Numbered from the stretch's first letter, positions 24,080 to 32,175 are shown. The stretch is 64,000 nt of DNA from Actinophytocola sp049647105 (GCF_049647105.1 NZ_JBARWZ010000053.1:16748-80747), one strand, 5' to 3'. Notes: generated from the sequence alone by a model not told the origin. Program-made: numbers and translations.

Positions 24080-24739
24080 TCAGCGCGGGATCCATTCAGT
24101 CGGCTGGTCGGGGTTCAGCGGATGGCCTGCCGTGAACATGCGGTTGTGGAAGGTCGTCTCGTCCTGCGCGGCGAGCGCCGAGACGGTCTCCGGTGACCAC
24201 GGCAGCGCCCACACGGCCCCGTTCTTGGCGACGACCAGCGGACCGGCGTCGCGGGACAGTGCGGCCTTGCCGTCCAGGACGTTGTCGGGCTGGGTGTTCA
24301 CCAGGTACGCCCAGCCCAGGTCGGTGATCCGGTCGTCGAGATGCCGCCAGCCCCTGCGGGTCGCGAGCCACGTGACCACCTGCGCGCGGGTCACCGCGGA
24401 CGGCGGCGCCGTGCCGATCGTGCCCGTCGGCCGGGCAGGATCGAGTCCGGCGGTCTTCATGGCGCGGCGCAGGGCCCGGTCGTTCTCGGCCAGGTACACG
24501 CTCTGCGACACCGGATCGTGGCTCACCTGCCAGTAACCGCCGGACTGCTTGCGCACCACGATCGAGACGCCGCCGTACCCGGGCTGTTCGTGCCCGTCGA
24601 ACACGGCGTCGTCGTTCGTGTCGACCACAAAGGCGGCCGCCTGCTCGGAAACCCGCTGCTCGGCGTGGCGCGGCCCGTAGTTCCGTGCCGCCCAGGCGAC
24701 CACGTCCTCCCGCGTTACCACGGTCGTCAGAGTAGCCAT
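24080..24739 (-). CDS. Uncharacterised protein with two tandem homologous domains
   Basis: The 219-aa product is two copies of an about 90-residue unit. The first starts VTREDVVAWAARNYG with AAAFVVDTNDDAVFDG, then VSIVVRKQSGGYWQVS; the second starts VTRAQVVTWLATRRG with WAYLVNTQPDNVLDG, then GPLVVAKNGAVWALPWS. Each ends with a short helix and AG. The pattern is somewhat like small immunity-type (YrhB/Imm35-like) domains, which is a weak guess. ATG 24739 is chosen; its CATG is shared with an ATG on the other strand. No operon partner is visible. Confidence 0.7.
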   Translation of the reverse strand: MATLTTVVTREDVVAWAARNYGPRHAEQRVSEQAAAFVVDTNDDAVFDGHEQPGYGGVSIVVRKQSGGYWQVSHDPVSQSVYLAENDRALRRAMKTAGLDPARPTGTIGTAPPSAVTRAQVVTWLATRRGWRHLDDRITDLGWAYLVNTQPDNVLDGKAALSRDAGPLVVAKNGAVWALPWSPETVSALAAQDETTFHNRMFTAGHPLNPDQPTEWIPR

Positions 24740-24797
24740 GGCCCAATTCCCGGACCTGATGCGTACACCACACACGTCGCCCGTTACGGTGACGCGC

Positions 24798-26006
24798 GTG
24801 ACTGTGGCGTCCAGTGTCTTCCTGGCCAGCATCCCGAGCCCGGACAGGGGCGTGTGGGAGATCGGGCCCATCCCGATCCGCGCGTATGCCCTGTGCATCA
24901 TCGCCGGCATCATCCTGGCGATCTGGTGGGGTGAGCGGCGGTGGATCGCCCGTGGCGGCACCGCGGGGACGGTCATCGACATCGCGGTGTTCGCGGTGCC
25001 GTTCGGCCTGGTGGGCGGCCGGCTCTACCACGTGGCCACCGACTGGCACCGGTACTTCGGCGAGGGCAACAACCCGCTCGACGCGCTGCGGATCTGGGAC
25101 GGCGGCCTCGGCATCTGGGGCGCCATCGCGTTCGGCGCCGTCGGCGCGTGGATCGGCTGCCGCGTCAAGGGCGTGCCGCTGCCCGCCTACGCGGACGCCA
25201 TCGCGCCGGGCATCGTCGTCGCGCAGGCCATCGGCCGCGTCGGCAACTACTTCAACCAGGAGCTGTACGGCGGCCCGACCGACCTGCCGTGGGGTCTCGA
25301 GCTGTACCGGCGGGTCAACGAGCTCGGCGAGGCCGACAACCTCAACGGCGTCGCGATCAACCACATCCCGGTCGACGGCAGCCCCGTGCACCCGACGTTC
25401 CTGTACGAGCTGCTCTGGAACCTGCTCGTCGCCGCGCTCGTCGTGTGGGTGGACCGGCGCTACCGGCTCGGCCACGGCCGCGCGTTCGCCGTCTACGTCA
25501 TGGGCTACACGCTCGGCCGCACGTGGATCGAGCTGATGCGCACCGACGACGCGACGCTCGTGGGCGGGGTGCGGATCAACGTCTGGGTGTCGATCCTCGT
25601 GTTCATCGGGGCTGCGGTGTACTTCGTGCTCGCGCGGTCGCGCGGGGAGCGGGAGGACCCGGCCACCTTGCGCGGCAAGGACGCGCCTCCGGTCGACGAA
25701 CCGGACGGCGATGCCACGCCGGATCCTGACGCCGATGGCGCGGACGACGACGCCGACGACGCTGATACTGATGCCGGCGCTGCCGGCGCTGACGGCGCTG
25801 ACGGCGCTGACGACGCTGACGACGCTGACGACGCTGACGACGCTGACGACGACGCCACGGCGCCGGAGAAGGCGGACAAGGCCGAGGCTGACGTCACGGA
25901 CGACGAGAAGGCCGACGAGAAGGCCGCCGAGAAGGCCGCCGAGAAGGCCGACGACGTGACCGAGCCCGAGAAGAAGTCGGACGCCTCGTCGAAGGCCGAC
26001 AGCTAG
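24798..26006 (+). CDS. lgt: Prolipoprotein diacylglyceryl transferase with acidic tail
   Basis: Membrane enzyme that attaches diacylglycerol to the lipobox cysteine of prolipoproteins. The 402-aa product has about seven transmembrane segments and the Lgt signature GRVGNYFNQELYGGP, plus VGGRLYHV. GTG 24798 follows TACGGT by 7 nt. After residue about 290 comes a cytoplasmic low-complexity tail of Asp/Ala then Lys/Glu/Ala (DADGADDDADDADTDAG; later EKAAEKAAEKADDV), about 110 residues absent from most Lgt proteins. Its stop is a CTAG. Confidence 0.94.
   Translation: MTVASSVFLASIPSPDRGVWEIGPIPIRAYALCIIAGIILAIWWGERRWIARGGTAGTVIDIAVFAVPFGLVGGRLYHVATDWHRYFGEGNNPLDALRIWDGGLGIWGAIAFGAVGAWIGCRVKGVPLPAYADAIAPGIVVAQAIGRVGNYFNQELYGGPTDLPWGLELYRRVNELGEADNLNGVAINHIPVDGSPVHPTFLYELLWNLLVAALVVWVDRRYRLGHGRAFAVYVMGYTLGRTWIELMRTDDATLVGGVRINVWVSILVFIGAAVYFVLARSRGEREDPATLRGKDAPPVDEPDGDATPDPDADGADDDADDADTDAGAAGADGADGADDADDADDADDADDDATAPEKADKAEADVTDDEKADEKAAEKAAEKADDVTEPEKKSDASSKADS
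25779..25856 (+). repeat. 9-bp tandem repeat inside lgt
   Basis: GCTGACGGC/GCTGACGAC units repeat about eight times, encoding runs of (A)DGAD and DDAD in the acidic Lgt tail. Multiples of 9 bp keep the frame, so copy-number change would alter tail length without a frameshift. Confidence 0.85.
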
Positions 26007-26011
26007 GATCG

Positions 26012-26044
26012 GCCGCCCGGCAGGCCAGAACTGCCGAGAGCGGC
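26012..26044. terminator. Hairpin between convergent lgt and reductase genes
   Basis: Nested arms GCCGC/GCGGC (26012-26016, 26040-26044) and CGGCAG/CTGCCG (26018-26023, 26031-26036) lie between two convergent stop codons. No T-tract follows. A bidirectional terminator is likely from position. Confidence 0.45.
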
Positions 26045-26055
26045 TGGGTTCGGGG

Positions 26056-27120
26056 TCAGCGGCTGACCAGGCCCCGGCCGGTGATCAGCGGCAGGTCCAT
26101 TGCCGTCAGCAGCCCGGGTTTCGCGGCCACCACGGCCGGGATCGCGTTCACCAGGCGCATCGCCGTCGCCTTCAGGCCGCCGGTGTTGTGGTCGCCGTCG
26201 GAGGCCTCGATGTGCAGGTCCAGCGTGTAGTTCGGCTCGCCGGTGATCTCCACTCGGTAGCCGCCATGGCCCGGCATCGTCGGCCACTCGGGGCCGAGGT
26301 CGGGGTGCAGCCGCGTCACGTGCTCCAGCACGAACACCGCGCGGTCGCCCACCATGCCGCGTACCTCGAACCGCAGTGCCGCCGCCGTGCCCTCCTTGAT
26401 CACCCCGGCGGGTACCTCGATCCGGTGTGGCGCGGGCAGCCGGGTCGCCTCCTCCTCGAGGCGGTCGAGCCTGACGCCGAGCCCGACCGCGAGCTGGCGC
26501 ACCACGCTGCCCCATGCCAGCGACAGCACACCCGGCAGCAGCAGGAGCGGGGTGTCGTCGAGCGGGCGGCCGAAACCCATGATGTCGAACAGGATCTTCG
26601 CGTTGTCATACGTCGAGTAGTCGAGGATCTCCAGGCAGCGCACCCGGTCGATGCGCTCGCACACTGACGTCAGCACCAGCGGCAGCCAGTCGTTCGCGAA
26701 CCCGGGGTCGATGCCGTTCACCCACAGCGACGCGCCGCCCTCGGCCGCCGCCGCGTGGATCGGCGCCACCAGGTCGTCGGGCACCACGCCGTGCGGGAAC
26801 TGCAGGAAGACGGGACCGCTGGCCACCACGTTCACACCGGCCCGCAAGAACCGCGCGAGGTCGGCCAGTGCGTCGGTCAGGCGGTCGTCGGCCATCGCCG
26901 TGTACACCACGCAGTCCGGGCGGATGGCGATCAGCGCCTCCGCGTCGGTGGTCGCGGCGATGCCCAGCGTGCGGCCGAGCCCAGCCAGCTCACCCGCGTC
27001 CCGGCCCACCTTGCCCGGAGTGGACACCCAGACGCCCGCGAGCTCGAGGCCGGGATGTGCCGCGATGCCCGCGAGCGCGTGCCTGCCGACGTTGCCGGTA
27101 CTCCACTGCACGACTCTCAT
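26056..27120 (-). CDS. NAD(P)-binding DapB-like oxidoreductase
   Basis: A 354-aa protein starting with a Rossmann motif VVQWSTGNVGRHALAGIAAH as in dihydrodipicolinate reductase-like amine/keto dehydrogenases, then TLGIAATTDAEAL and NGIDPGFANDWLP. It is not lysine-pathway DapB: it is too long and the context differs. This group often accompanies short-chain dehydrogenases in lipid or steroid degradation. ATG 27120 overlaps the upstream SDR stop (ATGA). The substrate is unknown. Confidence 0.78.
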   Translation of the reverse strand: MRVVQWSTGNVGRHALAGIAAHPGLELAGVWVSTPGKVGRDAGELAGLGRTLGIAATTDAEALIAIRPDCVVYTAMADDRLTDALADLARFLRAGVNVVASGPVFLQFPHGVVPDDLVAPIHAAAAEGGASLWVNGIDPGFANDWLPLVLTSVCERIDRVRCLEILDYSTYDNAKILFDIMGFGRPLDDTPLLLLPGVLSLAWGSVVRQLAVGLGVRLDRLEEEATRLPAPHRIEVPAGVIKEGTAAALRFEVRGMVGDRAVFVLEHVTRLHPDLGPEWPTMPGHGGYRVEITGEPNYTLDLHIEASDGDHNTGGLKATAMRLVNAIPAVVAAKPGLLTAMDLPLITGRGLVSR

Positions 27121-27896
27121 AGGTCAGACAGTCCCAGGTCGAGGTTCGGTTGCTGGAGGCCGCCGTCGACCTCGAGCACCTTGCCGGTCACATAGCCACC
27201 AGCGGGGGAGGAGAGGAACAGCACGGTGGCGGCCACTTCCTCCGCCGTGCCGATGCGACGCAACGGTGTCGCCTGTGTCATCTTCTCGCGCAGCTCGTCG
27301 TTTGTCAGCACGACGTCAAGGGCCGACGTCGCGACCGACCCGACCGCGATCGCGTTGACCCGCACCCGGGGCGCGAGGTCGTAGGCGGTCAGCTCGGTGT
27401 AGTGGGACAGGGCGCCCTTCGCGGTGCCGTAGGCGAGGTAGCCGCGTCCTGCGACCCGGCCCATGATCGACGAGATGTTCACGACCGCGCCCTCGGTCAT
27501 GAACGGCACGGCGGCGCGGGTCAGCGCGTGCGCGGTGGACACGTTGAAGTGGAAGGCTTGTTCGAGGAAGTCGGTGGTGGTGTCGAGGAACGGGCGGGGG
27601 TAGGTGCCGCCGACGTTGTTGACCACGATGTCCAGGCGCCCGAACGTGTCGTGCGCGATCCCGGCCAGCCCGGCCGCCGCGTCCACATCGGACAGATCGA
27701 CGGGTACGGCCCGTGCGCGCCGCCCAGCGGCCGCCACCCGCTCGGCCACCTCGTCGAGGTCGCTCGCCGTCCGCGCGGCGAGAACCACGTCGGCCCCGGC
27801 CTCGGCGAGCGCCACCGCGGTCGCGGCCCCGATCCCACGCCCAGCCCCGGTCACGACGGCCACCTGGTCGGTAACCAGGAACCGGTCGAGGATCAC
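27117..27896 (-). CDS. Short-chain dehydrogenase/reductase (SDR)
   Basis: Classical SDR of 259 aa: NAD(P)-binding VVTGAGRGIGAAT, NNVGG, active-site Ser in VVNISSIMGRVAGR and YxxxK in YLAYGTAKGAL, ending YVTGKVLEVDGGL. It reduces or oxidises an alcohol/ketone of unknown identity. The second gene of the operon is the DapB-like reductase. A palindrome matching the KstR consensus lies 9 bp upstream of GTG 27896, pointing to lipid or steroid catabolism. Confidence 0.9.
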   Translation of the reverse strand: MILDRFLVTDQVAVVTGAGRGIGAATAVALAEAGADVVLAARTASDLDEVAERVAAAGRRARAVPVDLSDVDAAAGLAGIAHDTFGRLDIVVNNVGGTYPRPFLDTTTDFLEQAFHFNVSTAHALTRAAVPFMTEGAVVNISSIMGRVAGRGYLAYGTAKGALSHYTELTAYDLAPRVRVNAIAVGSVATSALDVVLTNDELREKMTQATPLRRIGTAEEVAATVLFLSSPAGGYVTGKVLEVDGGLQQPNLDLGLSDL

Positions 27897-27904
27897 GAAA
27901 AAAC

Positions 27905-27918
27905 TGTAACACGTTCTA
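27905..27918. promoter_or_regulatory. KstR-type operator upstream of the SDR operon
   Basis: TAGAACGTGTTACA (minus strand) matches the KstR consensus TNNAACNNGTTNNA at every fixed position. KstR is the TetR repressor of cholesterol/steroid catabolism in mycobacteria and rhodococci. The site lies next to the start codon, where binding would block transcription. No KstR gene is in the window. Confidence 0.55.
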
Positions 27919-27949
27919 CCAAATCGGCCGCGAGTCCAACCGGCACGGA

Positions 27950-28744
27950 TCAGGTGGGCCGGACTCGCGCGGGGCGGGTCGGGGCCACCACTATCTGGCC
28001 GTCCTCGGTGGTCAGGACTTCCACCCTGGCGTCGTAGTGGCTGGCGATCGTGTCCCGGGTGAGAACCTCGGCCGGTGTGCCCGACGCGACCACGTTTCCC
28101 TTGTCCAGCAACAGGAGCTGGTTCGCGTACTGGGCAGAGAGGGTCAGGTCGTGCAGCGTGCTGACCACCGTAGCGCCCTCCTCGCGGCGCAGGCGGTCGA
28201 TGAGGTCCAGCAGTGCCTGCGCGTGCCCGATGTCCAGCCCGGTCGTCGGCTCGTCCAGCAGCAGCAGGCCCGCCTCCTGTGCCAGCACCCGTGCGAGCAC
28301 CGCCCGCTGCCGCTCACCACCCGACAGCGTCTGCAGCGCACGCGCCGCCAGCGGCGCCAGGTCCAGGCGCTCCAGCACCTGCGACACCACGGCCAGGTCC
28401 GACCCGCGTTCACGCGCCAGCGCGGGCAGGTGCGGCGTGCGGCCCAGCAGCACGTAGTCCGTCACCGTCAGCCGGTCCGGCAGCTGCGGGGTCTGCGGCG
28501 CGTACGCGATGGCTCGCGCGCGTTCGCGGTTCGACAGTGCCGAGATCGGCACGTCGTCGACCAGGATCTCGCCATCGTGGCGCACGATCCCGACGATCGA
28601 CTTCAGCAGCGACGACTTCCCGGCGCCGTTGGGGCCGATGATCGCGAGCCAGCCGCCCTTCTCCAGCGTCACGTCGACGTCCGAGGCCACCACCCGGGTG
28701 CCGTACCGCGCGCTGACGCCACGCAGTGAGAGTGCGGCCGTCAT
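27950..28744 (-). CDS. Corrinoid ABC importer ATP-binding protein (BtuD-like)
   Basis: ATPase (264 aa) of a BtuCD/FecCDE-type importer: Walker A GPNGAGKSSLLKS, Q-loop IAYAPQTPQL, signature LSGGERQRAVLARVLAQEAG, Walker B LLLLDEPTTGLD and STLHDLTL switch. ATG 28744 overlaps the permease stop (ATGA). Because a cobalamin riboswitch precedes the operon, cobalamin or a related corrinoid is the probable substrate rather than iron-siderophore. Confidence 0.9.
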   Translation of the reverse strand: MTAALSLRGVSARYGTRVVASDVDVTLEKGGWLAIIGPNGAGKSSLLKSIVGIVRHDGEILVDDVPISALSNRERARAIAYAPQTPQLPDRLTVTDYVLLGRTPHLPALARERGSDLAVVSQVLERLDLAPLAARALQTLSGGERQRAVLARVLAQEAGLLLLDEPTTGLDIGHAQALLDLIDRLRREEGATVVSTLHDLTLSAQYANQLLLLDKGNVVASGTPAEVLTRDTIASHYDARVEVLTTEDGQIVVAPTRPARVRPT

Positions 28745-29739
28745 CGCAGCCGCCCCCGGTACATCCGCAGCACCAGCAGGAAGAACGGCGCGCCGGTGAA
28801 CGCCGTGATCACCCCGAGCGGCAGCTCGGCGGGTGCGAACGCGGTCCGCGCGATGTGGTCGGCGATGATCAGGAACATCGCCCCGCCCAGCAGCGACAGC
28901 GGCACCACCACGCGGTAGCTCGCCCCCGCCAGCAGCCGCACCACGTGCGGCACCACGATCCCGACGAACCCGATCAGCCCGCTGACCGACACGGCCGCCG
29001 CGGTCGCGAGCGACGCCGACAGCAGGACCACCACCCGCACCCGCCCCGGGTTGATGCCGAGCGACGCCGCCTCGTCGTCGCCGACCGCCAGCACGTCCAG
29101 CAGCCGCCCGCACAGGCACAGCACGGTCGAGGCCACCGCGATGTAGGGCAGCGTCACCAGCACCTCGCGCCAGCTCGACGTGTTCAGGCCGCCGAGCATC
29201 CAGCTGTAGACCTGCTTGATGGTGTCGGTGTTGAGCTGCTGCGCGAACGTTTGCACCGCGGTCAGGAACGACGCGACCGCCACCCCGGCCAGCAGCAGCA
29301 CGGCCGTGCCACCGCCAGCCGACCGGCCCAGCACCCACGTCAGCGACACCCCGCCGACCGCGCCGGCGAACGCGGCGACCGGCAGCGGCCCGATGATCCA
29401 CCCGGTCGTCTGCGGCGCGGCGACCACCACGATCGTCGCCGCCATGCCGGCGCCAGCGGCCGCGCCGAGCAGGTACGGGTCGGCGAGCGGGTTGCGGAAC
29501 ACGCCCTGGAACGCGGCGCCCGACACCGCGAGCGCGGCGCCGACCAGCCCGGCCAGCACGACCCGGGGCACCCGCACCTCCCACACGATCGCGGCCTCGG
29601 TCGCCGTCAGCGGCGACGTGCCGCCGGTGAGCTGGGCCCACACCTCAGCCACGACCCTGGACCAGCCCAGGTTGGCGGCGCCGAGCAGCGTCGAGAGCGA
29701 CGCCACGACGACCAGCCCCGCCACCGCCATGGCGAGCAC
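28741..29739 (-). CDS. Corrinoid ABC importer permease (BtuC/FecCD family)
   Basis: Polytopic membrane protein of about 332 aa with the FecCD pattern: WEVRVPRVVLAGLVGAALAV near the N-terminus, GAAFQGVFRNPLADPYLLG, SSWREVLVTLPY, GFVGIVVPHVVRLL and ending APFFLLVLRMYRGRLR. The GTG at 29739 is used; a CTG at 29772 overlapping the upstream stop (CTGA) would add 11 residues and a fuller first helix, so the start is unsettled. It works with the adjacent ATPase and lipoprotein. Confidence 0.88.
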   Translation of the reverse strand: MLAMAVAGLVVVASLSTLLGAANLGWSRVVAEVWAQLTGGTSPLTATEAAIVWEVRVPRVVLAGLVGAALAVSGAAFQGVFRNPLADPYLLGAAAGAGMAATIVVVAAPQTTGWIIGPLPVAAFAGAVGGVSLTWVLGRSAGGGTAVLLLAGVAVASFLTAVQTFAQQLNTDTIKQVYSWMLGGLNTSSWREVLVTLPYIAVASTVLCLCGRLLDVLAVGDDEAASLGINPGRVRVVVLLSASLATAAAVSVSGLIGFVGIVVPHVVRLLAGASYRVVVPLSLLGGAMFLIIADHIARTAFAPAELPLGVITAFTGAPFFLLVLRMYRGRLR

Positions 29740-29768
29740 GCCAGGGCGGAGGCGGGTGGGGGTCGCGG

Positions 29769-30725
29769 TCAGTTCTGCTCGCCTGCCTTGGTCACGGCGT
29801 CCGCCACGGACTGGGCCAGGTCGACGACGCGGGGACCCCAGCGGGACGCGAGGTCGTCGTCGAGCTCGACCACGTTGCCGTTCTCCACGGCCTTCAGCGT
29901 GTTCCAGCCCGGCCGGGCGGCGACGGTCGCGGCGGACTGCCCGCAGCACTGCACGTCCGCGAGGAAGATCAGGTCCGGGTCGGCCTGCAGGATCGCCTCG
30001 TTCGACAGCTGCGGGTAGCCGCCCGCGTCCACGTCGGCAGGGTCGGCGATGTTGGTCAGCCCGAACAGGCCGTAGACCTGCCCGATGAACGTCTTCGACG
30101 TCGCGCTGTACAGCGTGGTGTCCAGCTCGTGGTAGTACGTCAGCGCCGTGGCGGGCTTCTGCGTGTCGGCGACGATCTTGTCCAGGCCGGACCTGGTCTC
30201 CTCCACCAGGTCCGCCGCCTCGTCGGCGTGGCCGGTGGCCTTGCCGATGGCTTCGATGCCGGCGTACACGTCGTCCAGCGTCTGCGCGGCGGGCATCTCG
30301 AGCACCGGCACGTTGATCGCCCCAAGGGACTCGACGAGGTTGCCGGGGTCGTCGGAGATCACCACGAGGTCCGGGTTGTGGTTCGAGATGGCTTCGACGT
30401 TCGGGGTGAGCCCGGACAGGTCGGTCCTGGGTGCGTCGGCCGGGTAGTCGGACTGGTCGTCCACGGCGACGACCTGCTCGCCGGCGCCCACCGCGAACAG
30501 CGTCTCGGTGTTGCTCGCCGACAGCGACACGATGCGCGCCGGCCGCTTCTCGATGGTGACCGGCTCACCGCCGGGCTGGTCGACCGTGACGGGGAACGCC
30601 GTACTCGTGGCGTCGGGCGAGTCACCGGGTGGCTGGTCGGACGGCTGGTCGCGGTTCGCGCACCCGGCGACGAGCAGCGCGCCGGCGACGGTCAGCGCCG
30701 CGAAGCGCCTGGCGGTGGAGGACAA
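29769..30725 (-). CDS. Corrinoid-binding lipoprotein (BtuF-like)
   Basis: A 318-aa periplasmic-binding-type lipoprotein with signal sequence and lipobox VAGC (Cys22), then the two-lobe helical-backbone fold: RIVSLSASNTETLFAVGAGE, VVAVDDQSDYP, NPDLVVISDD and LIFLADVQCCGQ. It captures the substrate for the BtuCD-like pair encoded downstream. The start is a rare TTG at 30725. The long leader contains a cobalamin riboswitch, which makes corrinoid import the best call. Confidence 0.88.
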   Translation of the reverse strand: MSSTARRFAALTVAGALLVAGCANRDQPSDQPPGDSPDATSTAFPVTVDQPGGEPVTIEKRPARIVSLSASNTETLFAVGAGEQVVAVDDQSDYPADAPRTDLSGLTPNVEAISNHNPDLVVISDDPGNLVESLGAINVPVLEMPAAQTLDDVYAGIEAIGKATGHADEAADLVEETRSGLDKIVADTQKPATALTYYHELDTTLYSATSKTFIGQVYGLFGLTNIADPADVDAGGYPQLSNEAILQADPDLIFLADVQCCGQSAATVAARPGWNTLKAVENGNVVELDDDLASRWGPRVVDLAQSVADAVTKAGEQN

Positions 30726-30811
30726 CGGAGCACCTCGGGTAATCGGGCCCAGCGCACGGGCGCGACCCGGGAGGCCCCGGCACGCCGCGACCCTGCACCG
30801 GGGGCGGTTGG

Positions 30812-30925
30812 CGTCGACGCGGCAGGGAGGCGACCTGGCTTTGACAGTTGCGGGACAGCGCCGGAATCACACCGGACTTCGCTACCTCAACGCGTCACCG
30901 GTCAGTTGGTGCTGACCAGCCTAAC
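30812..30925 (-). ncRNA. Cobalamin riboswitch
   Basis: On the minus strand the leader reads GAAGTCCGGTGTGATTCCGG, then CGCTGTCCCGCAACTGT, the conserved core of adenosylcobalamin aptamers, followed by the B12 box AGCCAGGTCGCCTCCCTGCC (30840-30821). Downstream, CCCCGG (30798-30803 complement) and CCGGGG (30775-30780 complement) can form an expression-platform hairpin about 50 nt before the TTG start; with no T-tract, translational control is possible. It would switch off the corrinoid importer when cobalamin is plentiful. Confidence 0.9.
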
Positions 30926-30935
30926 GACGCTATCA

Positions 30936-31101
30936 CTAGTGTCCCGCGCCGGGAATGCGGTGTCTGAGTCGGCGGATCCAGTTTTCTGCCGGCAAGGCGC
31001 CGATCCTCCCTCGTACCGGGTTGTACTTGGGTGGATCGGCAACGCCGCCAGCGAAAGGCTGGGCCGCCGAATCAGGTGCCAGATTTCCGGCGCGGGACTA
31101 G
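30936..31101 (-). repeat. Repeat family 1, copy R3 (inverted relative to R1)
   Basis: A 166-bp element, the reverse complement of R1 with roughly 85-90% identity by eye: terminal CTAGTGTCCCGCGCCGG and CCGGCGCGGGACTAG, inner pair CCGATCC/GGATCGG, and GTAC/GTAC loop hairpin. The right CTAG (31098-31101) contains the stop codon of the minus-strand LacI gene; the left end abuts the riboswitch leader. Confidence 0.9.
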
Positions 31102-32102
31102 GCCGACTCGCGTTCCACCAGCACGGTCGGCAGGACCACCGGGTCCGCGACCGGGTCGCCGCCGATCTGGGTGAGCAGCAGCTCGGTCATGGTGCGGGCC
31201 TGGTCGACGATCGGCTGGTGGATGGTCGTCAGCGGGGGTTCGGTGTGGCGGGCCATCTCGATGTCGTCGTAGCCGACCACCGCGACGTCCGAGGGGACCT
31301 GGCGGCCCGCGTCGCGGAGGGCGCGCAGTGCGCCGATGGCCATCAGGTCGTTCGCCACGAAGACGGCGTCCAGGTCGGGGTGGCGGTCGAGCAGGGCCGC
31401 CATCGCCTGCTGGCCGGACTCCCTCGTGAAGTCGCCGTACGCGACCCGGTCGGCCTTGCGGCCCTCGGCCGACAGGGCGCGGTGATACCCGGTCAGGCGG
31501 TCGATGCCCGCCGTCATGTCCTGTGGGCCCGCGATCGTCGCGATCCGGTGGCGGTCCGAGGACAGCAGGCGCTCGGCCGCCAGCTGGGCGCCGCCGACGT
31601 TGTCGACGTCCACATAGGACAACCCGGGCATCGGCCGGGACGGGCGGCCGCCGACCACCGTGGGGATCCCGGCCTCCAGCAGTACGCGGGGGAGCGGGTC
31701 GTCGTCGTGCATGGAGGCCAGCAGGACGCCGTCGACGTGTCCGCTGCGGACGTAGTCGGCCAGCTGCGCGTGCTCAGCCGTGTTCTGTGCGTTCACCAGC
31801 ACCAGCTGCACGCCGGTGCCGATGAGCGTCTGGCTCGTCGCGATGATGATGTTGCCGAGGTACGGGTCGTTGAGCACCGTCGCGTCGGGCTCGCGCATCA
31901 CCAGCGCGATCGAGTCGGTCCTGCGCATGGCGAGGCTGCGGGCCGCCCGGTTGGGCACGTAGCCGAGCGCCGCGATGGCGGACTCGACCGCGACCTTCAC
32001 CTCGGGGGACACCCTCGGCGACCCGTTGATCACCCTGGACACCGTCGCCCGCGACACCCCCGCCTCCGCGGCGACGGTGTCGAGTGTGGGCTTCGAAATC
32101 AA
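31098..32102 (-). CDS. LacI-family regulator of the beta-glucan locus
   Basis: A 334-aa repressor with N-terminal LacI helix-turn-helix (TLDTVAAEAGVSRATVSRVI) and hinge helix NRAARSLAMRRT, followed by a sugar-binding periplasmic-type domain (VYVDNVGG-type SYVDVDNVGGAQLAAERL; VFVANDLMAIGALRALRDAG). Genes and operators nearby suggest it senses a cello- or laminari-oligosaccharide, like CebR/BglR. The start is TTG 32102 with no alternative that keeps the DNA-binding domain. The stop is in repeat R3. Confidence 0.9.
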   Translation of the reverse strand: MISKPTLDTVAAEAGVSRATVSRVINGSPRVSPEVKVAVESAIAALGYVPNRAARSLAMRRTDSIALVMREPDATVLNDPYLGNIIIATSQTLIGTGVQLVLVNAQNTAEHAQLADYVRSGHVDGVLLASMHDDDPLPRVLLEAGIPTVVGGRPSRPMPGLSYVDVDNVGGAQLAAERLLSSDRHRIATIAGPQDMTAGIDRLTGYHRALSAEGRKADRVAYGDFTRESGQQAMAALLDRHPDLDAVFVANDLMAIGALRALRDAGRQVPSDVAVVGYDDIEMARHTEPPLTTIHQPIVDQARTMTELLLTQIGGDPVADPVVLPTVLVERESA

Positions 32103-32150
32103 GTCCGCCCCTCGCAGGCTCGGTGCGGCCGTTCACGGTCGCCCTGCGTC

Positions 32151-32175
32151 ATTGATTCGCTCGCAGGCTCGCTCA
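32151..32175 (-). repeat. Single diverged unit of the 30-bp repeat
   Basis: ATTGATTCGCTCGCAGGCTC then GCTCA matches the tandem unit at 33551-33640 (TTGATGGTTCGCTCCGCAAG, then CTCCGCTCA) with small gaps. As there, the last TCA is the complement of a TGA stop, here of the beta-glucosidase gene. Confidence 0.55.

Noticed and set aside
26056..27120. Lysine-pathway dihydrodipicolinate reductase (dapB)
   Set aside because: Only the N-terminal nucleotide-binding part is similar; at 354 aa it is about 100 residues too long, and it is paired with an SDR, not with lysine genes.
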